Positions 1 through 6,998 of a DNA stretch of 12,681 nucleotides are shown in pieces. A program made the position numbers and the translations under genes. The stretch spans positions 1-12,681 of the forward strand of contig JALKBU010001319.1 in assembly GCA_023091735.1 (NCBI GenBank), given 5' to 3'. Position 1 is the stretch's first letter; the number at the start of each line of letters is the position of its first letter. Under the pieces are notes generated by a model, which did no database searches, was not told the DNA's origin, and saw only the letters and a list, made by a program, of their open reading frames with translations. The stretch is from Trichomonas tenax. Lineage: Eukaryota; Parabasalia; Trichomonadida; Trichomonadidae.

Positions 1-12
1 CAACTACTCATA

Positions 13-330
13 ATGAAGTCTTCTTTGGCTTCCAACATTGAGTTCAATCCATTTCAACCTATTGACACTTTTCCATTTTTCCCGCCCAAACATGTCACTT
101 TCCTTTATTTTGACATTCTGACTTTACCTGTCAAAAGTAAGTTGCATGTCAGAAAAGCACGTTGTTCTATTTTGTCCCAGTCCCGCTTAGGAATTGATGC
201 AAACGGTAAAATATACGTTACCGAAAATTTAAAGAAGTCAATAATTGAAGACGTTGAAAAGGTTTTATTAAATCATTATGAAGCAATAAAGACGATAGCC
301 GAAAAGTTGGAGTTATTAGATAAAAATTAA
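13..330 (+). CDS. Unknown ORF, possibly a 5'-truncated mobile-element gene
   Basis: A 105-residue product of unrecognised family. The frame is open to the left window edge with four codons before the ATG at 13, so the true start may lie outside. The N-terminal half is rich in Phe, Pro and hydrophobic residues. The C-terminal half, from about residue 60, has a helix-like pattern of Lys, Glu, Ile and Leu ending in AIKTIAEKLELLDKN, which could form a short amphipathic or coiled-coil segment. No signal peptide or catalytic motif is seen. Base composition and strand match the integrase remains downstream, so I infer that it belongs to the same element. It could equally be a spurious or decayed frame. 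Confidence 0.35.
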   Translation: MKSSLASNIEFNPFQPIDTFPFFPPKHVTFLYFDILTLPVKSKLHVRKARCSILSQSRLGIDANGKIYVTENLKKSIIEDVEKVLLNHYEAIKTIAEKLELLDKN

Positions 331-462
331 TGAAAGGAGGAAGAATAAAATATATTTTTTGTTTTATATGATAGAATTTATTTTTAATCATTACATATTA
401 AATTTATTTTATCCTTAACCTTATTTTTTAATTTTTTTTTTGATTTTAATGTTTTGGGTTAA

Positions 463-621
463 TTTCAATATAAAGTATTAAGATATGATGGACCTATTAT
501 CGAACCTCTAAAATCTGTGTTTAATTCCGCTGCTATTTTATCGCGGATCATTAATTTAAATTGTACATTAGACTGCCCCTCAATTTCGATTTTATCCCAT
601 GGTAAGTTAAGATCAGAGTAA
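463..621 (+). pseudogene. Short reading-frame relic before the integrase
   Basis: An open stretch of about 52 codons between stops, without an ATG, ending in TAA at 619-621. It contains a plausible protein segment (RYDGPIIEPLKSVFNS from 481) whose base composition is less AT-skewed than the spacer before it (331-462). Its last codons overlap the beginning of the next open frame at 606. It could therefore be the upstream part of the same gene after an indel near 606-621. The family is not recognised. Confidence 0.3.
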
Positions 622-1106
622 AGAATAAATTAAAAAATATATTTAATGTAAATAAAACATATGATATTAATTTATCAAGAGCAATTTATAACGTGAATAA
701 TCAGCCGTTTGCGTTTTTGGTTGAAATTTACATAAATATTTTAAATATAGTTAATGATGAAAATGAAGCTAAAGACTATGTTATATCCTTTATAACTCAG
801 AATTTTGATATAATAAATTACCTTTACAATGTTTATATGAGATTAAATTTAAATAGTAATGATGAATTAATAAATTATTATGTTCATACAGCAAAAAATG
901 TTTTACATGAAGAGGCTATTAGTAATAAGCTGAAGTATGCAAAATTTGAGACATTATGGAGGAGCATTAAGTCACGAATGTTAGGTATTCCTAAGGTAAT
1001 GACTGATGATGAAATGTATGAAATATATAAATCATACTATGAAAACTGAAACAAAGAATATAAGGAGAAACAAAAGAAGAAGACTGAAAAGATGGAGGAA
1101 AATTAA
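606..1106 (+). pseudogene. N-terminal half of the broken integrase gene (uncharacterised domain)
   Basis: The frame is open from just after a stop at 603-605, has no ATG, and is interrupted by TGA at 1047-1049. It then continues in the same frame for 18 Lys/Glu-rich codons (KEYKEKQKKKTEKMEE) to a TAA near 1104. From 1088 the integrase-core frame opens, overlapping this Lys-rich tail. I infer one original gene in which a stop and a frameshift separate an N-terminal region of about 145 residues from the catalytic core. The N-terminal region looks helical (for example FAFLVEIYINILNIV at about 705-750). No His2-Cys2 integrase zinc finger is visible in it. A GTG at 693 is in frame, but there is no reason to treat it as a start. 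An alternative is a separate small element protein. Confidence 0.4.
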
Positions 1107-1207
1107 AAGGTATTGAGGGAGGAGGGGATAAATTAGGTAGTGACCAGACGATTTTTAAGGTTTCACCTTGGGAAAATAAAATTAAGTTTCACAATTTTGC
1201 TAATAGG

Positions 1208-1942
1208 ATGGATTGGGATGATGAAAGAAAAACGGAACAATGGGAAGATATAAAACCTGTTAATTTCGATTTGAAAAGGAATAAGAAATATTATTTAGAT
1301 GTTATAGGAGAAAGGGGAACGTTCATAATTGATTATTTTATTTCTTCAGTTTATGTTTGGTTGTTAGTTGTTGAGATGAACACAAGGAAAGCTTATGCAG
1401 TATTAAATCCAGACATTAAATTTATTAACGGAGAATGGAAAACATCAAAAGAAACGAAGGAGAACATGAGCGTATTAAATACCATTTCATGTTTAAATTC
1501 TTTATTAAATCAAGGTGTGAAAATTAATCATATAGTTTGCGACCAAGAGCCAGCTTTTACATCTGACGCTTTTATTTTATGGTGCATTAATCACAACATA
1601 ACACTAAGACCTTACGTTAAAAATAAAGTTTCAAATTGGGTAGATACTATAGAAGAATCAAGGGGAAACCATTCAACACTAAGCGTTTTAGATAGAATTT
1701 GCCGAACTTTACGAAATATGAATTATAACGCTGGATATGGTTCAATAATTACCGCAGAAATTATGCTTTATTTTATTCATGAATATAATTCTTCACCTCA
1801 TTCATTATTCACTAAAATTTTTAAATCCCCAACCTCACCAAATGACATAACCCCAGAAATGGAACGTTTATATTGTCTTCATCTCGCTAAAGAAAACTTT
1901 ATTACTTCATCAAACGAAAAATTTGACATAGTCGGTCAATAG
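1208..1942 (+). CDS. Retroviral-type (Maverick/Polinton-like) integrase core, probably a gene fragment
   Basis: The 244-residue product from this ATG resembles the DDE integrase core that would join element DNA to the host chromosome. A first beta strand, GTFIIDYFIS, carries Asp42. It is followed by a strand like 'vvDxxTRxxxA' (VVEMNTRKAYAV). A second acidic site lies in HIVCDQEPAFTSD (Asp112). Then LSVLDRICRTLRNM (157-170) matches the 'ERfnrTLk' helix, with Asp162 where the third acidic residue is normally Glu. Glu149 and Glu150 are alternative third ligands. The frame is open without a stop back to 1088 and looks coding there (FKVSPWENKIKFHNFANRM). The ATG is therefore probably internal, and the gene continues into the broken half upstream. 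No chromodomain is visible after the core. Activity is doubtful. Confidence 0.6.
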   Translation: MDWDDERKTEQWEDIKPVNFDLKRNKKYYLDVIGERGTFIIDYFISSVYVWLLVVEMNTRKAYAVLNPDIKFINGEWKTSKETKENMSVLNTISCLNSLLNQGVKINHIVCDQEPAFTSDAFILWCINHNITLRPYVKNKVSNWVDTIEESRGNHSTLSVLDRICRTLRNMNYNAGYGSIITAEIMLYFIHEYNSSPHSLFTKIFKSPTSPNDITPEMERLYCLHLAKENFITSSNEKFDIVGQ

Positions 1943-2282
1943 TGAAAATTTACAATGAAGCCAATATCGTCTGTGGTGTAATGTAGTAGTGTCCTTTTTG
2001 TGATTTTTTATATGTAGCATGTAAAATATTGATAGGATAAAAAATAAGATAATGATTTTTCAACTGCTAAACATTAGCGCATAAACCAAATCAGTTATGG
2101 TATTAGGTACTGGCGTTGATGTTGGTGCCAGAAAATGGTGCCCCCAGAATGCGTATTCAGAGTGCCACACCTTCTTTACTTTGTCATTTTTTTCTTCCCA
2201 AGTCATAATAATCTCCCAAAACGACATCCTTATAAATATAGAAAATCTCAAAAAACAAAAAATGCGCACGTTTTAAAATTCA
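1943..2282. other. Spacer before the AGC kinase with a GC-richer patch
   Basis: There is no gene here. The left part (1943-2090) is AT-rich. From about 2095 to 2182 the sequence is clearly richer in G and C and carries non-simple sequence (for example GGTGCCAGAAAATGGTGCCC near 2122). This contrasts with the kinase upstream regions on either side. The minus strand of this patch can be read as a protein-like peptide (YAFWGHHFLAPTSTPVPNT), but it ends without family motifs. A dispersed repeat is the simplest explanation, unverified. Two TCAYW matches (2184-2188 and 2203-2207) lie 75-100 bases before the kinase ATG, much further than the initiator usually sits in T. vaginalis. Confidence 0.45.
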
Positions 2283-4463
2283 ATGAGGAGTTCTTTAGGA
2301 AGAACAAAAACAAGACGCGGAACTTCGACATTCCTGGGCTCACCGAAGAAAAATGGAACCTACAAACGCGGTTTTCTTTTCCTTAAGGCCCAAAACACAG
2401 TTTTGAACTCGATACAAGAAATGATTTCTTCAATTATGCAAAATTCATCAGAAAATGATAAAGATACGTTCTCAAAGATCCAAATGTGCATCATTAATCT
2501 CCTCAATGCGCACATGAAGGACGTATTTGAAGTTTCAAATGATGTTATCTCAAAAATTCGCCAATTATTGGAGTCGCCATACATTCCACAGTCTGCGGAG
2601 AAAGTCTGCACAATGGTGATGACATCGGCATTCTCTTTTTTGCGATTATCTTCACTTTTAATCACAAATCCTTCACAAGATACAGTAATACCCGATGATA
2701 TCGGAGATACTGTCGCCAAATCGCTGCTTTCGGAGTCAGTTGATCAAGCGCCTTGCGTTGTTTGCCGAATTTGCGATGAATTGGTCCCGATTGATTTGAT
2801 TGAGGAGCATACATCATCGTGCCTCAATGCATATCAAACAGAGGGACATTTGACACAGGCAAATGACGCAATTAAGCAGAATATGGACAACATCGCAACA
2901 ACATATCTCGATCTGCCATGGCCAGGAGATCCAGAGGAGTATATTGCGCTTGTTTTACCAATTTTACATCTATACTTCTTATTAGAAAGGGCACATAACG
3001 TTCAAGCAGATTTAATTGATTCATTAGATGAATTAGAAATGATTCAGAACAGTATATATTCGCTTCCTGAACGCATAGAGTTTATGGATTACACGAAGGA
3101 ATCGAGTTCACTCGTTAAAGAAAAAGTTCGACATTGCTTTGCTTTGCAAACAGCGGGAGCTGTGTTGCAACAAACGAGACTCTCCGGAAGCTCTTCCTCT
3201 CCGTATATCACAAGTGTTTCCATATCAGATTTTAATTTTTTGCAGAGAATTTCGAGAGGTGCTTACGCAAGAGTATTTCTTTCTCAGAAGAAGAAAACAG
3301 GCGATTTATATGCTATCAAAGTCTTAAAACGCAAAGAAGTTGAACAGAAGAACCAATTTAAGCGAGTTTTAGTAGAAAAAGATATTTTGCTTCAGTTCTC
3401 GAATCCTTATATTGTTAAGTTCTATTATTCGATCATCGGCCGCCACAATCTATATCTCGTCATGGAGTACCTTCCTGGCGGTGATTTGTACTCTCTCTTG
3501 CAGAATGTTGGCTGCTTGGATGAAGATAACACGAGAATATACACATGTCAAATATTGTCAGCTTTAAGGACATTGCACAAGAGCGGTATTATCCATCGCG
3601 ACTTTAAGCCAGACAATATCCTGATTGGCGCTGATGGTCATCTTAAACTCACAGACTTTGGATTGTCTCATTTAGGTGTTGTCGGCCGCCAAACGTCGAC
3701 AAATGCAGATAAGAATCCCCAACAACCTGTTGAAGATCCAGGATTATCAACAGCCGCAAGTCTTGTTGGAACACCTGATTATATCGCTCCAGAGATATTG
3801 CTGAACCAGCCACACACATTCACAGCTGATTATTGGTCTTTGGGCGTCATCGTTTATGAGCTATTGAGCGGATGTCCTCCATTCCATGGAGAAACTGAGA
3901 CAGAGACGCACACAAACATTCTCCGTGGAAAGATTGATTTCACAGATATGGATCTTCAGCCTGAAACAGAAGACTTCATAAGAGGTCTCCTCACTATTGA
4001 TCCAAAGAAGAGACTCGGAGCTCGTTCTTTCGATGACATTGCAAACCATCCATTTATTAAGCCTACGTTCGAGAAAGGCAGTGACGAGCCACCGTTCAAA
4101 CCAGCACTAGCGAGTGCATCAGATACACAGTACTTCGAGCAGCGCTACAGCTTCAAGGAGGACGATGATGGCGACATCCTTGAAGATATGCAAGATAGCG
4201 GCGTTGTTATTGAAGATGCCAGTATGGGTGACTTCACTGCTGTTGCTGTTCAGCAGTTATCTAAAGCTAACGAAGAGCTTGCAAAGAAATACGAGCATTT
4301 GAAGTCATCCGTTTCTCAAGAGAAGAAAAGACCATCAACACCACAGAGAAGAGGTCGTTCTTCTTGTGACGTCGATTCACCAGGATCTCCATTCCGCAAT
4401 ATGCATGCAAGAAGAAAATCACACTTTGGTGCAAGAAATTTCGAACCTAGCTTTGATGATTAG
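2283..4463 (+). CDS. AGC-family Ser/Thr protein kinase with C2HC finger (Rim15/IREH1/MAST type)
   Basis: This 726-residue kinase transfers phosphate from ATP to Ser/Thr of proteins. A stop (TAA, 2274-2276) lies just before the ATG. Residues 1-35 are basic and rich in Ser/Thr. A CX2CX11HX3C finger (Cys161, Cys164, His176, Cys180) resembles the one in plant IREH1 kinases. The kinase domain spans about 318-591: a glycine loop reduced to ISRGAYARV, Lys346 (AIK), Glu365, HRDFKPDN (catalytic Asp440), DFG 458-460, APE 502-504 and activation-loop Thr497 in VGTPDY. The DFG-APE segment carries an insert of about 25 residues (roughly 470-493), a habit of the MAST/Rim15/LATS/Greatwall branch. An AGC tail with PPFKPAL (603-609) follows, then an acidic stretch, a likely coiled coil (about 655-680) and a basic Ser-rich end (TPQRRGRSS, SPGSPF). 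No terminal hydrophobic motif FxxF is seen. In yeast Rim15 integrates nutrient signals; the role here is inference. Confidence 0.9.
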   Translation: MRSSLGRTKTRRGTSTFLGSPKKNGTYKRGFLFLKAQNTVLNSIQEMISSIMQNSSENDKDTFSKIQMCIINLLNAHMKDVFEVSNDVISKIRQLLESPYIPQSAEKVCTMVMTSAFSFLRLSSLLITNPSQDTVIPDDIGDTVAKSLLSESVDQAPCVVCRICDELVPIDLIEEHTSSCLNAYQTEGHLTQANDAIKQNMDNIATTYLDLPWPGDPEEYIALVLPILHLYFLLERAHNVQADLIDSLDELEMIQNSIYSLPERIEFMDYTKESSSLVKEKVRHCFALQTAGAVLQQTRLSGSSSSPYITSVSISDFNFLQRISRGAYARVFLSQKKKTGDLYAIKVLKRKEVEQKNQFKRVLVEKDILLQFSNPYIVKFYYSIIGRHNLYLVMEYLPGGDLYSLLQNVGCLDEDNTRIYTCQILSALRTLHKSGIIHRDFKPDNILIGADGHLKLTDFGLSHLGVVGRQTSTNADKNPQQPVEDPGLSTAASLVGTPDYIAPEILLNQPHTFTADYWSLGVIVYELLSGCPPFHGETETETHTNILRGKIDFTDMDLQPETEDFIRGLLTIDPKKRLGARSFDDIANHPFIKPTFEKGSDEPPFKPALASASDTQYFEQRYSFKEDDDGDILEDMQDSGVVIEDASMGDFTAVAVQQLSKANEELAKKYEHLKSSVSQEKKRPSTPQRRGRSSCDVDSPGSPFRNMHARRKSHFGARNFEPSFDD

Positions 4464-4533
4464 AAAATATTTTATATCTCTTGTTTTTGTATTTTTTTTA
4501 TTAAAAATAATATATAAATGCGAACTGCTTTAA

Positions 4534-5278
4534 TTAATTAGTTCCGAAATGAAACTGATCCATGAAACTAATAAGATCAGCAGCTTCAGGCCTGTTATTT
4601 GGATCTGGTTCTAAGCACTTCGATATGAAATCTTTGACATTTTCTGTGTTATTATCATTAAACTGGGATTGAAATGATCTATTTTTCATATTTTCTGTAA
4701 TACAACAAGGGCTAACTTTGAAAGGATATATTCCTGTTATTAGCTCGAAAGTTAAAATGCCAATACTCCATATATCGCATTTATGGTTATAAGAATATTT
4801 CTTTCCATTCATATTATTATTAATAACTTCGGGTGACATATAGTCTGGAGTTCCAACAAAAGAGTTCGCTGGACCACTGCTTAAAAGCTTAGAGTATCCA
4901 AAGTCACCTAAAAGAGCGTTTCCTTCTGAATCCAACATGATGTTTTTTGGTTTTATATCACGATGAATAATATTTACTTAGTGAAGGTATGAAATAGCAC
5001 AAAGCACTTGCCTGACTATTTTATGAGCTTCTTGCTCTCTCAGAATTCTCTCTGAATTAAGGCGATCTCTAACTGTTCCTCCTCCACAATATTGGAGAAT
5101 AATATATGGAAATCCATTGAAAGTGAAAGGCTTGCGCTGGTCATGGTTTTTATCTCACGAATAAAAATATCTTCTGAAAGTGGCCTAAAAATTTTTTAAT
5201 AGCGACTAATTTTGATTTACCTTTATCAACCCATCCTATGTAGACTTTTGCAAACGATCCTTCACCTAATATCTTGAA
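4534..5278 (-). pseudogene. Dead protein kinase (NEK/STE-like), split over three frames
   Basis: Kinase motifs run in order along the minus strand but in different frames. The glycine loop and lysine strand (FKILGEGSFAKVYIG, then LVAIKKF) lie at 5278-5186. The helix-C segment (FIREIKTM) lies at about 5165-5142 in a second frame. The hinge (GFPYIILQYCGGG), HRDIKPKN (about 4945-4965), DFG (4897-4905), VGTPDYMSPEV and CDIWSIGILTFELITG lie in a third frame ending with TAG at 4534-4536. A TAA at 4978-4980 interrupts the third frame just before HRD. Only about a dozen codons separate helix C from the hinge, so some 10 codons are probably missing. The upstream hydrophobic codons to 5443 resemble no kinase extension. 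The tail, KCLEPDPNNRPEAADLI, is a normal kinase end. The gene is tail-to-tail with the AGC kinase, 70 bases apart, but from a different family, so it is not a local copy of it. Confidence 0.85.
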
Positions 5279-6226
5279 TGAATTCGTGTATACACTATTT
5301 CCATAACCAATTTTTCTTCTTTTAACATTAAAAATCAGCAGAAATATTGTTTTGATTTTTTGAATGAAGAATAATCGGAGATTTTCAAATGAAGATGCTA
5401 TAATTAATAATATTAAGTATATGTAACACAAATCCAAATACATTGGATTTTGAATAGATTCTCAATGTGAAAAGTATAGGTAAATGGTAAAATTGTGTTT
5501 TGCGATATGAATCCAGATATATCGACGATTTTCAAATTGTCGCATAATATTATCTCAATTTTGAACAAAAAAAATAATCATTTACAATTGAGATAAAGTT
5601 TTTTGGAATCTTTTAATGAAAATTATATTCAATATATGTGTACAAAAATTAAATTGTATAGGTATAGAATATTGTGAAGGTTCACATTATTTTCAATGGA
5701 ATTGAAAAAATCAAAGCATATTTCTTGCGTAAAGTGATTTTGCTATATGATTATGACATATAATTTATGCTTTTTATGAAAAACTATTAATGGGTAATAA
5801 TTCATATTGTATTAATGCAAATCAAAATAGCTTAATAATATTTTGAAATGAATTTATTGACAACTACATTCAATTATTTTCCGTGCTAAATGCATAGAGA
5901 ATCACATAACAAATAACAGATTTCTCTATCATGACAATATTTTTTAAAGCACATATAATGAGAATGAAAGCAAAATTGCTCCGAATTTGAATGTCAACAT
6001 CTATTGTTTTGCAATTTTACTGATATTCTCTAGCATAGTGCATTAATTGATTGCATTTGGCACTAATTTTATTTTGAAATCTCAAACTATTTTTCATTTT
6101 TATCAAAAATATCGAAATAAGTTACCATTCTAATTAAATTCAAGTTTTTAATCAATAATTATTTAAATTTGACTTCAAGATAATACCCTATTTTATTTTG
6201 TTTTTGGTATATTTTGATAATTTTTC

Positions 6227-6250
6227 AAAAAAAAAAAAAAAAAAAAAAAA
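6227..6250 (+). repeat. Uninterrupted 24-base A tract
   Basis: Twenty-four consecutive A residues follow TTTTTC. This is by far the longest homopolymer in the window. It may be a slippage-prone tract or the tail of an old retroposed or processed sequence. No coding remnant is visible directly before it. On the minus strand it is a T tract about 750 bases past the GP63 stop, too far away to be part of that gene's 3' end. Confidence 0.9.
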
Positions 6251-6551
6251 TTATTGCAGATTATGTAGCTAGTTATATTGGAAAAAGTTAAATTATTATG
6301 ACCTACATTACATAATACACCATTTGTCATTTTTTCCATTTCACTTCACAATTTTTTTGACATTTTTTAAACATTCATTAAAAATCATTATAACGAATTA
6401 AAATTCAAAATATAAACAAACCTATTGATAGAAAAATGCATTTTAATACAAATATTTTCATATAATTCGATTTTGAGCTCGAAACTTTAAAGAAATCATT
6501 TTTCACTTTAAACCTTTACTAATTTATTGATGATGGACTAGCAGAAAGGGC

Positions 6552-6636
6552 GTTTGCCCATTTATATTCACCTATAATAGATGCTTAAATCAGCCCAAGT
6601 ATTCATGTCTAAATAATCAATAAACTGCAAGATTTA
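6552..6636 (+). repeat. Dispersed repeat, copy 1 (3' side of GP63)
   Basis: This segment aligns with 8959-9039 in the same orientation. GTTTG starts 17 bases before CACCTATAATAG in both copies. The core CACCTATAATAG(A/G)TGCTT(A/C)AATCA matches at 22 of 24 positions. ACTGCAA(G/A)ATT recurs 55 bases after the core start here and 52 bases after it in copy 2. The sequence between the core and ACTGCAA is diverged. In this copy the GTTTG is flanked to give GGGCGTTTGCCC, a 4-bp stem with a 4-base loop. Confidence 0.65.
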
Positions 6637-6998
6637 ATTAGGGGGCCATTAACCCGAGATGTAAACTATTCAAAAACGGATTGAAAAACTGCATTATATT
6701 TTCAACTTTTTTCACTCGACAAAGTTGCAATATTAATAAATAGTTATCACATCATTTTTACAATATTATTATTAAGGATTTATTTAAATTCTTTGCATTC
6801 ATTATGAGTTTTAAATTAATTATCCGGAATTCCTCTTAAGTTTACATTTTGTACTTTGGAAGGGTTTTTCCCTCCTAATGAATTTTAGCAAATATTGTAT
6901 TTCTGTTGCTCCTTTATCGCTAAATGAAAACAAAGATTTGAAAGGGAGAGAAAGATTGTTGTTTAGAAATATCGATACAAAAAAGCTTATGGACTGTC

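Larger units (their letters stand above)
1..1942 (+). mobile_element. Degraded Maverick/Polinton-like element, integrase end
   Basis: This stretch is one AT-rich block of broken + strand reading frames ending in an integrase core. It comprises an unknown ORF (13-330), a frame relic (463-621), an N-terminal half (606-1106) and the core (1088-1942). The frames follow each other on one strand and overlap or abut, as expected of an old element gathering stops and indels. The Polinton assignment rests on the integrase alone. No polymerase B, packaging ATPase, protease or capsid gene is visible, so most of the element would lie to the left or be lost. No terminal inverted repeat or target duplication could be recognised. 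The right boundary is therefore unknown and is placed at the integrase stop. Confidence 0.5.
5444..6998. other. AT-rich gene desert
   Basis: No frame of convincing length or protein-like content was found on either strand over about 1.55 kb. The stretch is dominated by A/T runs. It contains a 24-base A tract, an 11-bp inverted repeat (5550-5560 with 5586-5596, spacer 25) and one copy of a dispersed repeat (6552-6636). The part from 6840 to 6998 is the 3' flank of the GP63 gene and shows no obvious polyadenylation signal beyond general A/T richness. Confidence 0.6.

Noticed and set aside
2184..2207. TCAYW initiator elements for the AGC kinase
   Set aside because: The matches lie 75-100 bases before the ATG, whereas the T. 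vaginalis initiator normally lies very close to it. Five-base degenerate matches are common.
2360..2719. Minus-strand frame of 119 codons inside the AGC kinase
   Set aside because: It is antisense to a well-supported kinase gene and carries no motif, so it is a shadow of the real frame.
5279..5443. Hydrophobic N-terminal extension as a membrane segment of the dead kinase
   Set aside because: It reflects T-rich spacer on that strand, with no kinase similarity, and the ATG at 5443 has no support.
5550..5596. 11-bp inverted repeat (TTATCTCAATT / AATTGAGATAA) as a terminator
   Set aside because: It is A/T-rich, lies in a eukaryotic-type spacer not at a gene end, and such short repeats are expected by chance in 1.5 kb of this composition.
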